This document shows, one piece after another, positions 16,515 through 25,561 of a DNA stretch of 64,000 nucleotides (positions within the stretch are counted from its first letter, which is position 1; each line of letters opens with the position of its first letter). Location: the NCBI GenBank assembly GCA_002407675.1, contig DHNW01000025.1:1-64000 (forward strand), in the 5' to 3' direction. The position numbers and the translations under genes were made by a program. The notes under the pieces were generated by a model that made no database searches, was not told where the DNA came from, and was given only the letters and a program-made list of their open reading frames with translations. The stretch is from Ruminococcaceae bacterium UBA5406. GTDB taxonomy: Bacteria > Bacillota > Clostridia > Oscillospirales > Acutalibacteraceae.

Positions 16515-18317
16515 ATGCAGAAGATTGCAGAAAGAATCGCGGGCCTCCGCGCTGAAATGAAGAAAGCCGGAATGCAGGCTTATATCATTCCGTCGGCCGA
16601 CCCGCACCTGAGCGAATACACGCCCGCCCACTGGCAGGCACGGAAATACTTTTCCGGTTTCACCGGCTCGGCCGGGACACTCGTTGTGACCGAACGGAAA
16701 AGCGGCCTTTGGACGGACGGCCGGTACTTTATCCAGGCGGAACACCAGCTGGAAGGAAGCGGAATCGACCTGTACCGCATGGGTGTGAAAGGCGTCCCCT
16801 CCTACCCGGAATTTCTGGCTGAAGAACTGGGTGAAAGAGATACCGTAGGCTTTGACGGCAAACTGTTTTCGGTGAATGACGTGCGGGCCATGGAACACGC
16901 CTTTGAAGACAAAAAGCTGAAGCTGAAAACCGCCGACCTGACGGAGCGCCTGTGGGAAGACAGGCCCCCCGTGCCGAAGACGCAGGCCTTTCTGCACGAC
17001 GTGAAATACGCCGGCTTCACCTGTGCGGAAAAGCTGGATCAGGTGCGGAAAGAGCTGAAAAAGCACAAAGCCGATGCGCAGGTCTTCGGGCGGCTCGACT
17101 GCGTGGCGTGGCTGATGAACATCCGCGCAAACGACGTGGAGGACAGCCCGTTTGCCGTCGCTTACGCTGCCGTGCTGCCCGGGGCGGCCTACCTGTTTAT
17201 CGACCGTTCGCGCGTGCCCGCCGACGTGATGAAATCCCTGACGGAAAACGGCGTTTCGGTGCGGGATTATGAGGATGCCGGCAAAATCGGCAGCCTGCTG
17301 GGCAAAGGCGGGACCATCCTCCTCGATCCGGAAGGAACCAGCTACGAGCTGTACCGGCTCCTGAAAAATACGCCGGGCGCCGTGATTGCCGAAGGCCCGG
17401 ATATTGTGACAGAGCTGAAAAGCGTAAAGAACGCCACGGAAATCGACAATATTAAAAAAATCCACGTGCAGGACGGCTGCGCCATGGTAAAAGGTTATGC
17501 AGCGCTGAAAGAAATGCTGGACAAAGGCGAACCGGTGACAGAATGCACCGTGTGCGACGTGCTGGCAAAGGCGCGGGCGCAGCAGCCGGGCAACCACGGA
17601 GTCAGTTTTGCAACCATTGCCGCATACCGGGACAACGCCGCCATGATGCACTACTCGCCGAAGCCGGATTCCTGCCGGAAGCTGGAAAAAAGCGGCTTCC
17701 TGCTGGTGGACTCAGGCGGACAGTATGACGGCGGAACGACGGACATCACGCGCACCTATGCCCTCGGCCCCGTCAGCCGTGAGGAAAGGGAATGCTACAC
17801 CTGGGTGCTGAAAGCGCACATCGCGCTGGCGACCGCCGTCTTCCTGGAAGGCAATACCGGCGGGAACATCGACATCCTGTGCCGGGAGCCGCTGTGGAAA
17901 CACGGCCTGGACTACCGCTGCGGTACGGGGCACGGCGTGGGCATGTTCGGCGGCGTGCACGAAGGCCCGCAGAACCTGCGGCGGACGGATCGGAACATCT
18001 TCCGGAAAGGGATGACCATTACCAACGAACCGGGCGTCTATGTGGATGGAAAGTTCGGCATCCGCACCGAGAACCTGATGCTGGTGGACGACGCCTTCGA
18101 AAACGAATATGGTAAATTCCTGAAATTTGACGTTGTCACCCGCTTCCCGATTGACACGGCGCCGATCCTGACGGAGATGCTCTCGGAAGGCGAAATCACG
18201 TGGCTGAACGGCTACCACGACAAAGTGCGCAAAGCGCTGGCGCCGCTGCTTTCCGGCCGGGATCTGGACTGGCTGGAACAGCACACCCGCCCCTTGGCCC
18301 GCGGGAATCAGCCCTGA
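16515..18317 (+). CDS. Aminopeptidase P family (Xaa-Pro aminopeptidase, M24)
   Basis: A 600-aa cytosolic metallopeptidase removing an N-terminal residue next to proline. It has the long three-domain layout: two creatinase-like N-terminal domains (about 1-300) and a C-terminal pita-bread domain. Metal ligands appear in VDSGGQYDGGTTDITRTY, GTGHGVGMFGGVHEGP, TNEPGVYVDGKFGIRTEN. GAAGGAGC precedes the ATG. Its 3' end overlaps the convergent ABC ATPase gene by 10 bp. It probably works with the nearby peptide and amino-acid uptake systems, though no co-regulation is visible. Confidence 0.95.
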   Translation: MQKIAERIAGLRAEMKKAGMQAYIIPSADPHLSEYTPAHWQARKYFSGFTGSAGTLVVTERKSGLWTDGRYFIQAEHQLEGSGIDLYRMGVKGVPSYPEFLAEELGERDTVGFDGKLFSVNDVRAMEHAFEDKKLKLKTADLTERLWEDRPPVPKTQAFLHDVKYAGFTCAEKLDQVRKELKKHKADAQVFGRLDCVAWLMNIRANDVEDSPFAVAYAAVLPGAAYLFIDRSRVPADVMKSLTENGVSVRDYEDAGKIGSLLGKGGTILLDPEGTSYELYRLLKNTPGAVIAEGPDIVTELKSVKNATEIDNIKKIHVQDGCAMVKGYAALKEMLDKGEPVTECTVCDVLAKARAQQPGNHGVSFATIAAYRDNAAMMHYSPKPDSCRKLEKSGFLLVDSGGQYDGGTTDITRTYALGPVSREERECYTWVLKAHIALATAVFLEGNTGGNIDILCREPLWKHGLDYRCGTGHGVGMFGGVHEGPQNLRRTDRNIFRKGMTITNEPGVYVDGKFGIRTENLMLVDDAFENEYGKFLKFDVVTRFPIDTAPILTEMLSEGEITWLNGYHDKVRKALAPLLSGRDLDWLEQHTRPLARGNQP

Positions 18318-19072
18318 CTGAACCGGGACAGGAACGCCCTGACCCGTTCGTTCTGCGAACGGCCGAAAACCTGTTCCGGGGGGCCCTGCTCCACAACGGC
18401 CCCGTCCTCCAGGAAAGCCACCTGATCGGCTACATCGCGGGCAAAAGCCATCTCATGGGTCACGACAACCATGGTCATCTTTTCGGCGGCAAGGCCGCGC
18501 ATGACCTCCAGAATCTCGCCCGTCAGCTCCGGATCCAGCGCACTGGTCGGTTCGTCGAAAAGCAGCACATCCGGATTCATGGCGAGGGCGCGGGCAATGG
18601 AGACGCGCTGCTGCTGCCCGCCGGAAAGCTGGCACGGGAAGGCGCCGGACCTGTCCGAAAGGCCCATTTTCTTCAGCAGTTCCATGGCGGAGGCTTCGGC
18701 CTCCGCTTTTGTTTTGCCCAAGACGTGGATCGGCGCTTCCGTAATATTGCGGAGTACGGAAAAATGCGGGAACAGGTTGAAATTCTGGAAGACAAGCCCC
18801 ACGTGAAGCGCAATGCGGCCGCAGGTTTTCCGGCTGGAATAAACCGCGCGCCCGTCCGGGCCGTTTTGAACCAGCGTTTCGCCGCAGATGCGGATTTCTC
18901 CGCTGTCCACGGTTTCCAGCTGCGTGATGCAGCGCAGGAGGGTGCTTTTCCCCGATCCGGACGGGCCGATAACGGCAAGGACCTCCCCTTTTTCCACCCG
19001 GACGGAGATGCCTTTCAGGATTTCGGTACCGCCGAAGCGCTTGCGGATCCCGCTAGTTTCCAAAACCGGCAT
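18308..19072 (-). CDS. Amino-acid ABC transporter ATP-binding protein
   Basis: A 254-aa ATPase of the polar amino-acid importer type (GlnQ/HisP). Walker A GPSGSGKST (about 36-44), Q-loop VFQNFNLFPHFSV, signature LSGGQQQRVSIARAL and Walker B VLLFDEPTSALDPE are all intact. It is the last gene of the substrate-binding protein, permease, ATPase operon, 16 nt after the permease. It converges with the aminopeptidase gene, overlapping it by 10 bp, with no terminator hairpin seen between them. Confidence 0.95.
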   Translation of the reverse strand: MPVLETSGIRKRFGGTEILKGISVRVEKGEVLAVIGPSGSGKSTLLRCITQLETVDSGEIRICGETLVQNGPDGRAVYSSRKTCGRIALHVGLVFQNFNLFPHFSVLRNITEAPIHVLGKTKAEAEASAMELLKKMGLSDRSGAFPCQLSGGQQQRVSIARALAMNPDVLLFDEPTSALDPELTGEILEVMRGLAAEKMTMVVVTHEMAFARDVADQVAFLEDGAVVEQGPPEQVFGRSQNERVRAFLSRFSQG

Positions 19073-19088
19073 GGCAAGTCCCCCTTTT

Positions 19089-19730
19089 TTACCGGTAATA
19101 ACCGTAATGTTTTTCCGCCGCGGTGAAACAGCGCGTGACCGCCGCGTTCATTATAAGGTAAAACACGCCCGCAACGGCAAACGGCACCATGCTGACGGCG
19201 GACGACACCCAGTCGGACGTGATCTTGAGCAGCTCCGCCACGCCGATCACCTGCGCAAGGGACGTATCCTTGACCAGCGTGATGAATTCGTTGCTCATGG
19301 GCGGAAGGATGTGTTTGACCACCTGCGGCAGGACAATGCGGAAAAATGTCTGGCGGCGCGAAAACCCCAGCACGCGTGCGGCTTCCCGCTGGCCCCGGGG
19401 AATCCCCTCGATCCCTCCGCGGAAAATCTCCGCAAAATAGGCGGCATAGTTCAGCACAAACGCGATTTCCGCCGCGCGGACGCGATCCGGCTGAATCCCG
19501 AAAATCGGTTTCATCCCGTAAAACAGGAACAGGAGCTGGAGCATCAGCGGCGTGCCGCGCATCAGGAGAATGTAAAAACGCACCGGGAGGCTGACCGCCC
19601 TGGTTTTCGCCATGCGCCCCGCAGCGACAAGCAGGCCGAGCGGCAGAGAAAAAATCAGGGTGACGAAAAAGATGCGAAGCGTCATCAGCGTCGCCTGCAG
19701 CATCTGGGAAATCAAAACGGTAAAATTCAT
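19089..19730 (-). CDS. Amino-acid ABC transporter permease
   Basis: A 213-aa inner-membrane permease with about five transmembrane helices. The HisM/GlnP-type EAA loop is EAARVLGFSRRQTFFRIVLPQ, and the N-terminus MLQATLMTLRIFFVTLIFSL is typical. Middle gene of the importer operon, 51 nt downstream of the binding protein. Likely transports a polar amino acid; the substrate is not resolved. Confidence 0.95.
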   Translation of the reverse strand: MNFTVLISQMLQATLMTLRIFFVTLIFSLPLGLLVAAGRMAKTRAVSLPVRFYILLMRGTPLMLQLLFLFYGMKPIFGIQPDRVRAAEIAFVLNYAAYFAEIFRGGIEGIPRGQREAARVLGFSRRQTFFRIVLPQVVKHILPPMSNEFITLVKDTSLAQVIGVAELLKITSDWVSSAVSMVPFAVAGVFYLIMNAAVTRCFTAAEKHYGYYR

Positions 19731-19781
19731 CGCGTACGGACACCCCCTCCTGCCGGCACCGGCCGGAAAAAACCGGAAAAC

Positions 19782-20627
19782 CTATTTTTCAATGGTGATG
19801 ACGTCTTTTCCGAACCATTTCTGAGAGATTTTGGACGCCGTCCCGTCTTTTGCCATTGCCTTCAGGGCACCTTCGATTTTCTCTTTCAGCGCACTGTCGT
19901 TCTTGCGGAAACCGACCACATAATCTTCTACCGCAAGAGAAACATCCTTTCCCTCTTGATCTTGCAGATCCTTATAAGCGCCCGGATTCTTCGTGAGATA
20001 ATATCGGGCCACAACCTCGTCAATGGCAATGGCATCAACAGTCCCGTTCTGGATCTCCATAACGGCCTTGCTGTAATCGTCGATCCCGACAACTTCCCTC
20101 AGTGAATTTTTAAAATCCGCGTTCTCTTCCTCGTTGAGAGCCGTTTCGGCCGAAGAGCCGGACTGCACGCCTACGGATTTCCCCGCCAGGCTGGAAAGCC
20201 CCTTGCAGGATGAATCCGATTTTACCAAAAGGATCTGGTTGTTTTTCATGTACGGGATGCTTAAATTCATTTCCTCGGCCCGCTTTGGGGTCTTGCTCAG
20301 GCCGTTCCAAAGACAGTCTACGTTGCCGTTGTTCAGCTCGGCCGTCTGGTTTTTCCAATCGATCGGCTGGAGCTTCAGCTTGATTTTGAGGCGGCTGCAG
20401 GCCTCATGGGCCATATCAAGATCAAACCCCACAAGGTCGCCGGTCTTCGTATCCACAAAGCCCATCGGCGGGAAGGCCTTGTCGAGACCGAGGACAAGCT
20501 GCCCGCTGGACTGCACCTTTTGCCAGGAATCATCGCGGGCGGGCGAAGTGCCCGCCTGTTTGCCCGCGCACCCGGACGCGGAAAGCGCCAGAACCGCCGC
20601 CAGCAAAAAGCTGAAAATCTTTTTCAT
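19782..20627 (-). CDS. Amino-acid ABC transporter substrate-binding lipoprotein
   Basis: A 281-aa family 3 periplasmic-type binding protein. The signal peptide MKKIFSFLLAAVLALSASGC ends in a lipobox with the lipidated Cys at residue 20. Mature-part motifs include LVLGLDKAFPPMGFVDTKTGDLVGFDLDMA and AIDEVVARYYL. The start at 20627 is chosen because GAGGGGG lies 7 nt upstream; an earlier in-frame start would add 11 residues before the signal peptide. It is the promoter-proximal gene of the operon and lies downstream of an operator-like dyad. Confidence 0.95.
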   Translation of the reverse strand: MKKIFSFLLAAVLALSASGCAGKQAGTSPARDDSWQKVQSSGQLVLGLDKAFPPMGFVDTKTGDLVGFDLDMAHEACSRLKIKLKLQPIDWKNQTAELNNGNVDCLWNGLSKTPKRAEEMNLSIPYMKNNQILLVKSDSSCKGLSSLAGKSVGVQSGSSAETALNEEENADFKNSLREVVGIDDYSKAVMEIQNGTVDAIAIDEVVARYYLTKNPGAYKDLQDQEGKDVSLAVEDYVVGFRKNDSALKEKIEGALKAMAKDGTASKISQKWFGKDVITIEK

Positions 20628-20669
20628 GGGTTTTCCCCCTCTGTTTTTCCGTGTTTTCAATTTCGTATA

Positions 20670-20689
20670 TTACCATATTATCATGGTAA
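20670..20689 (-). promoter_or_regulatory. Operator-like dyad upstream of the amino-acid importer
   Basis: A perfect inverted repeat, TTACCAT, 6 nt, ATGGTAA, lies 43 nt upstream of the binding-protein start. It overlaps AT-rich sequence (GATAAT, TATACG) that could serve as a -10. The arrangement suggests a repressor site; the regulator is not in the window. Confidence 0.45.
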
Positions 20690-20872
20690 AGTAAATGGGC
20701 CCAGCGAATTTTTCGCGGTTTTTTCCTTTGTTCCTGGAAAAACGGACTGCAAAATGGCGGTAATTTCGGAGCGGCAATCATCCCGAAAATATTTTCGATA
20801 CAATAAGAATTATATGGTTCTTTTTGGGAAAGTGTTTTACAAATAATGTATTAGTAGGAATGGAGTTTTTTA

Positions 20873-23266
20873 ATGAATTACGGTTATTTTGACGACGCGG
20901 AGCGGGAATACGTGATTACCAGACCGGATACGCCAGCACCGTGGGCAAACTACCTGGGGTCACCGGAATACGGCGCCATTATCTCCAACAACGCAGGCGG
21001 ATACAGCTTTGTAAAATCCGGGGCGGACGGGCGGCTTCTGCGCTACCGGTTCAACTATAACGATCAGCCCGGCCGGTACATATATCTGCGCGACCGGGAA
21101 AGCGGCGACTATTGGTCCGGCTCCTGGCAGCCGGTGGGCAAGCCGCTGGATTCCTACCAAAGCAAATGCCGGCACGGGCTGTCCTACACGGTGATTTCTT
21201 CTCTCTACTCCGGTATTGCGTGCGAAACACTGTACTATGTCCCTCTCGGGAAAACCTATGAGGTCTGGCGCGTCCGCGTTGTGAACAAAAGCGCCCGGGA
21301 GCGCAGCCTTTCCGTCTTTGGCTACGCAGAACTGACAACAAGCGGCAATTATGAGCAGGACGGCATCAATATGCAGTACAGCCAGTTCATCACCCGCACC
21401 TACTTTAAAAACGGAAACATGATCTTCCAGACGTCCAACGAAAACTGCGACAAACGGCCGGACGGTTCCAACGGGCTGGAGCGGTTTTTTGCGCTGGCCG
21501 GCGCGCCGGTGGCTTTTTACTGCGGGGACCGGGACGAATTTATCGGCAGGTACCGTTCCTATGCCAACCCGGCCGCCGTGGAAAACGGAAACTGCGGCAA
21601 CCGGCTGAATTTTAACGGCAACCCCTGCGGCGCCCTGCAGACCGATCTAATTCTTAAACCCGGTGAAGAAAAGGAATTCTGCTTTGTGCTGGGGGCACAC
21701 CCGGAAGCGGAAGCTGCGGAAATTACGGCGGCGTATGAAAATCCCGCGCAGGCGGAAAAGGAATGGGCCGGTCTGAAAAGCTCCTGGGCAAAAAAGCTCA
21801 GCGGCCTGCAGGTTCAAACGCCTGACAAGAACTTTAACCACATGGTGAACATTTGGAATGCGTATCAGTGCTTTATCACCTTCGTCTGGTCTCGCGCAGC
21901 CTCATTTACTTACTGCGGCCTGCGCAACGGATACGGATACCGGGACACCGTACAGGATATTCAGGGAATTCTGCACCGGGCCCCTTCCATGGCGGCGGAC
22001 AAAATCCGGCTGATGATTTCCGGGCAGGCAGAAAGCGGCGCGGGCCTGCCTTTGATCGGGTACGATTTTAAGCCGGGGCACGTAAAAATGCCGGGCGATA
22101 TCGGTTACAGCTACGACCCTTACCGCGCGGATGACGCCTTGTGGCTCTTCCCGACCGTGTGGGATTACATCTGTGAAACCGGCAATACGGCGTTTTTGGA
22201 TGAACCCATCCCCTTTGCAGACAAGGGAGAGGCAACCGTGTATGAACATCTGAAACGGGCCGTGCGGTTCAGCCTGGATCACAGCGGCGCCCACGGGCTG
22301 CCCGCCGGGCTGAGCGCCGACTGGAATGACTGCCTGCGGATGGGCAAAGCGGGAGAATCGGTTTTTGTGGCGTTCCAGCTTTATTACGCCATGCGGATCC
22401 TGCGGGAACTGGCAAAATGGAAACAGGACCGCAAAACCGTACATGAACTGGAAACGCAGGCCGCCAAACTGAAAGAATCGATCCAGAAAAACTGCTGGGA
22501 AGGGAACCAGTACATCCGCGGCATCTGCGAAGACGGAACGAAAGTCGGGTCAAAAAACGATCCGGAAGCAAACCTGTGGCTGAACCCGCAGTCGTGGGCG
22601 GTTATCAGCGGCTGCGCGGATCCGGAGCAGGGCGGAAAAGCACTGGATACGGCCGCCCGGCGGCTGGATACGAAGTACGGAGCCCTTCTGCTTGATCCGC
22701 CCTACCGGGATCATGCCTTTAACGGCGCAGGGATGCTGCTGTTCAACGCTTCCACAAAAGAAAATGGCGGCATTTTTTCGCAGCCGCAGGGCTGGCTGAT
22801 TCTGGCTGAAGCTCTTCTGGGCCGCGGCAGCAGCGCATTCCGTTATTTTCAGGAAAGCTGCCCGGCTGCGATGAACGACCACGCGGAAATCCGTAAGATC
22901 GAACCGTATGCGCACGGGCAGTTTGTGGAGGGAAAATACAGCCCGAACGAAGGCCGGGCACACGTCCACTGGCTGACGGGAACCGCCTCGACGGTCATGG
23001 TTGGCTGCGTAAAAGGAATTCTTGGCCTTCGCCCGATGCTGGACGGAATTGAGATCAATCCTTCCGTTCCGCCGGACTGGAAAGAATTTACCATGAAGAA
23101 AATATTCCGGGGCAAGACGCTGAATATCACGGTGAAAAATCCGGACGGCGCACAGGGCGGCAAAGCGCACATCACACTGAACGGGCAGGCACAGGACGGC
23201 TGCCGGATTTCGGCTTCCGATCTGAAGCCCGTCAACGACGTTTTGGTGACCATGGACGCCCGGTAA
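20873..23266 (+). CDS. GH94 disaccharide phosphorylase (cellobiose/chitobiose phosphorylase-like)
   Basis: A 797-aa cytosolic enzyme of glycoside hydrolase family 94, which cleaves beta-linked disaccharides with phosphate to a sugar 1-phosphate. The N-terminus MNYGYFDDAEREYVITRPDT and NYLGSPEYGAIISNNAGGYSF match the family. The catalytic domain has the ADWNDC motif (about 481-486) with the general-acid Asp, and the C-terminal HWLTGTAS and ILGLRP stretches. The N-terminus looks closest to chitobiose or cellobiose phosphorylases I remember, but specificity cannot be assigned. GGAATGGAG precedes the ATG. No sugar transporter is adjacent. It is a single-gene unit closed by its own terminator. Confidence 0.93.
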   Translation: MNYGYFDDAEREYVITRPDTPAPWANYLGSPEYGAIISNNAGGYSFVKSGADGRLLRYRFNYNDQPGRYIYLRDRESGDYWSGSWQPVGKPLDSYQSKCRHGLSYTVISSLYSGIACETLYYVPLGKTYEVWRVRVVNKSARERSLSVFGYAELTTSGNYEQDGINMQYSQFITRTYFKNGNMIFQTSNENCDKRPDGSNGLERFFALAGAPVAFYCGDRDEFIGRYRSYANPAAVENGNCGNRLNFNGNPCGALQTDLILKPGEEKEFCFVLGAHPEAEAAEITAAYENPAQAEKEWAGLKSSWAKKLSGLQVQTPDKNFNHMVNIWNAYQCFITFVWSRAASFTYCGLRNGYGYRDTVQDIQGILHRAPSMAADKIRLMISGQAESGAGLPLIGYDFKPGHVKMPGDIGYSYDPYRADDALWLFPTVWDYICETGNTAFLDEPIPFADKGEATVYEHLKRAVRFSLDHSGAHGLPAGLSADWNDCLRMGKAGESVFVAFQLYYAMRILRELAKWKQDRKTVHELETQAAKLKESIQKNCWEGNQYIRGICEDGTKVGSKNDPEANLWLNPQSWAVISGCADPEQGGKALDTAARRLDTKYGALLLDPPYRDHAFNGAGMLLFNASTKENGGIFSQPQGWLILAEALLGRGSSAFRYFQESCPAAMNDHAEIRKIEPYAHGQFVEGKYSPNEGRAHVHWLTGTASTVMVGCVKGILGLRPMLDGIEINPSVPPDWKEFTMKKIFRGKTLNITVKNPDGAQGGKAHITLNGQAQDGCRISASDLKPVNDVLVTMDAR

Positions 23267-23290
23267 CGGAATAGACGCCGAATATCCAAA

Positions 23291-23326
23291 CATCCCCGGC
23301 TGCAAATGCGGCCGGGGATGTTTTTT
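23291..23326 (+). terminator. Terminator after the GH94 gene
   Basis: CATCCCCGGC, loop of 10, GCCGGGGATG followed by six T: a perfect 10-bp stem 24 nt after the stop codon. Strong intrinsic terminator. Confidence 0.9.
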
Positions 23327-23343
23327 ATGCCGGGACAGACGGC

Positions 23344-24018
23344 TCAGAGGAGCCGGGTATCGTTGATAATCAATTCAAACTGAAGGCCCAGAAAGCGCGC
23401 TGCCTGACGGCAGAGCACCATGCGCGTCATAAAGATTTCAAAATACTCCATAACGGGGCAGATCCGGGTATCAATCTTAATATTGAGCGTCGCTGTTTTG
23501 CGCTCCGGATCGATCACGGTAGAAGCGCGCTCCACGGCGTAGTTGACACGGTCGTGAATATCCTCGCTGACGGTTTCCTTATCACGCACGCGGGTCCGGC
23601 GGACATCGCCCTTATCGGAAAGGATCAGCGCGGCTGCAATAGGGCTGACGGCAGCAGCTGTTCCTTCGTCGTGGTTCCCGATTGCGGCGGAGATCAGCGC
23701 CACTTCTTTTGGGGGCATTCCCAGCCGGTTCAAAATATCAAACGCCATCAGGGCACCGCTCTGGGCATGGTCGGCGCGGTTGACGACATTTCCGATATCG
23801 TGCATATAGCCCGCAATGCGCGCCAGCTCACAGGTGCGTTCGTCATACCCGAGGCTTTCCAGAATATTGCCGGCGTAGTTGGCGGAACGCTTCGCATGGG
23901 GAAAACCGTGCTCGGTAAAACCGATCTGCCCCAAATTCTCGTTCCCCGTTTCAATATACGCCTTGATCTCTTCATTTTTCAGGATATCCTCAAAGGTGAC
24001 ATGATTATACTTCGGCAT
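23344..24018 (-). CDS. HD-domain phosphohydrolase
   Basis: A 224-aa protein with an HD metal-dependent phosphohydrolase domain. HGFPHAKRSA, GYMHDIGN (the HD pair) and a distal IGNHDEG supply the metal ligands. The C-terminal third, ATLNIKIDTRICPVMEYFEIFMTRM, is typical of a clostridial group of stand-alone HD proteins. It lies 13 nt downstream of pepV in the same direction, so the two are probably one transcript. The substrate, possibly a nucleotide, is unknown. Confidence 0.88.
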   Translation of the reverse strand: MPKYNHVTFEDILKNEEIKAYIETGNENLGQIGFTEHGFPHAKRSANYAGNILESLGYDERTCELARIAGYMHDIGNVVNRADHAQSGALMAFDILNRLGMPPKEVALISAAIGNHDEGTAAAVSPIAAALILSDKGDVRRTRVRDKETVSEDIHDRVNYAVERASTVIDPERKTATLNIKIDTRICPVMEYFEIFMTRMVLCRQAARFLGLQFELIINDTRLL

Positions 24019-24031
24019 TTTTCCCTCCCGG

Positions 24032-25411
24032 TTAAACCGTCATCATGCGGTACATGGCTTCCAGGCAGATCTGCGCATGTTTCATAAAACAGGCGGGGTC
24101 GATATTCTCATTGGAATTGTGCAGGCGGCGATCCGGTTCATCCGGGAAAAACGGCCCGAAAGCGACGGCCCGGCCCGGAAGATTGCGCGCATACGTGCCG
24201 CCGCCTGTTGCGTACAGTTCTGCCGGGGTGCCCATAACCGCCGCATAGGAATCCCGCAGCAGGGTAATCAGCGGGCTTTGATCCGGCAGGTACAAAGGTT
24301 TGGAATCAGCTGCCGACTCAACCGAAAGGCCGGCTTTTTCCGCCTGCTCCTCTATTTTAGAGCGGATCTCGTCCCCTTTGGCCGTAACCGGGTACCGGAT
24401 GTCGATTCCCGCGCGGGACTGGTGCGCATCCACCCGTACAATGCCGAGGTTCAGAGTCAGCGGTCCGGAGGGCTTATCGGACTGGCGGACGCCCAGCGAC
24501 GCGCCGTCGTATTCCGACCCGACGGCGCGGCTGAGGAAGCTGAGAAGTGCACCCAGCTCATCCGGCGAGAACACTTTGCCGAGCAGGCAAATCAAGTACG
24601 CAGCCGCGTTGAAACCTGCCTGCGGCTGCATGGCGTGGGAGGCTTTTCCTTTGGACGTGACCCGGATTCCGCCTTCCGTTTTTTCAACCGTGAAGCTGCC
24701 CTTCGCCGTCCGGGCGGCCTCTTTCAGAGCTTCGGCTCGGTCCGGCCGGCAATCCAGGACCGCTTCCGCATAATCCGGCACCGCATTGACCACCGTACCC
24801 GCGGTAAATTTCTGCACAACCGGGGAGCCGCCCGCCTTCCCGGCAAAATTCATCCGCAGAATCCCTTTTTCCCGGTTGCAGATACCGTAATCGCTGTCTG
24901 GCGTGAAAGCCATATCCGGCATGGGTTCCTGAGAAAAATACGCGGCAAGATCCTGGCTGGCGATTTCTTCGCCTGCGCCGAAGATCGCGCGGATCTTCCG
25001 CCTGCCCGTCACATGCTCGTCCCTGAGGGTTTTCAGGCAGTACAGGGTTACCACAGCCGCCCCTTTGTCGTCCGCAGTTCCGCGCCCATAGTAGAGACCG
25101 TTTTTCTCCGTCATGCGGAAGGGCTCCGTCTGCCACCCATCCCCGGCAGGGACTACGTCGACGTGCGTCACAACCGCCGCCAGCCCGCTGCCGCTGCCGT
25201 ATTCCGCATGACCGGCGTAATTGCCGGCGTTTTTCGTCGAAAAGCCCATTTCTTGCGCCATCTGTAAAATCAAGTTCAGGGCCCGGGCCGATTCCCGCCC
25301 GAACGGCATGCCGTCTTCCGCCGGCCCGCAGACCGACGGCACGGCCACCAGTTTGCCGAGATCGCGGAAAATAGCATCCTGATACTTTAAAATTTTATTT
25401 CCAAAACTCAT
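24032..25411 (-). CDS. pepV: Dipeptidase PepV (M20 family)
   Basis: A 459-aa zinc dipeptidase of the PepV/Sapep type. Metal-site motifs appear in order: VVTHVDVVPAGDGW, YYGRGTADDKGAAV, IFGAGEEIASQD and DSDYGICNREKG, with a final His in RRLHNSNENI. A lid domain occupies the middle (about 180-370). It cleaves dipeptides released by uptake systems, which fits the neighbouring opp operon on one side. Transcribed toward the HD hydrolase gene. Confidence 0.95.
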   Translation of the reverse strand: MSFGNKILKYQDAIFRDLGKLVAVPSVCGPAEDGMPFGRESARALNLILQMAQEMGFSTKNAGNYAGHAEYGSGSGLAAVVTHVDVVPAGDGWQTEPFRMTEKNGLYYGRGTADDKGAAVVTLYCLKTLRDEHVTGRRKIRAIFGAGEEIASQDLAAYFSQEPMPDMAFTPDSDYGICNREKGILRMNFAGKAGGSPVVQKFTAGTVVNAVPDYAEAVLDCRPDRAEALKEAARTAKGSFTVEKTEGGIRVTSKGKASHAMQPQAGFNAAAYLICLLGKVFSPDELGALLSFLSRAVGSEYDGASLGVRQSDKPSGPLTLNLGIVRVDAHQSRAGIDIRYPVTAKGDEIRSKIEEQAEKAGLSVESAADSKPLYLPDQSPLITLLRDSYAAVMGTPAELYATGGGTYARNLPGRAVAFGPFFPDEPDRRLHNSNENIDPACFMKHAQICLEAMYRMMTV

Positions 25412-25492
25412 CGTTCAGCCTTCTTTCAGATTTCCCGATACTGGTATAATACCACTTTGGCGCTGAAAACTAAAGCGCATCTGCGCTCCGGC

Positions 25493-25511
25493 AAAAAAAG
25501 CGGGAACCCGC
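25493..25511 (-). terminator. Terminator of the opp operon
   Basis: Minus strand GCGGGTTCCCGC followed by seven T, about 50 nt after the oppF stop. The apical loop is minimal, so the folded stem is short. The stretch 25412-25561 holds no gene. Confidence 0.6.
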
Positions 25512-25561
25512 AGGCCGGTGAAAGCCGCAGATCCCCTTCGGGGCAGCACAAGCAGGACAGC

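Noticed and set aside
16188..17651. A 487-codon minus-strand frame opposite aminopeptidase P
   Set aside because: Opposite a clear M24 peptidase; translation is His/Arg/Phe-rich without domains, a typical codon-bias shadow.
20829..20872. A possible TTGGGA/TGTATT promoter for the GH94 gene
   Set aside because: Both hexamers are poor and the predicted start would lie almost on the ribosome site; not strong enough to list.
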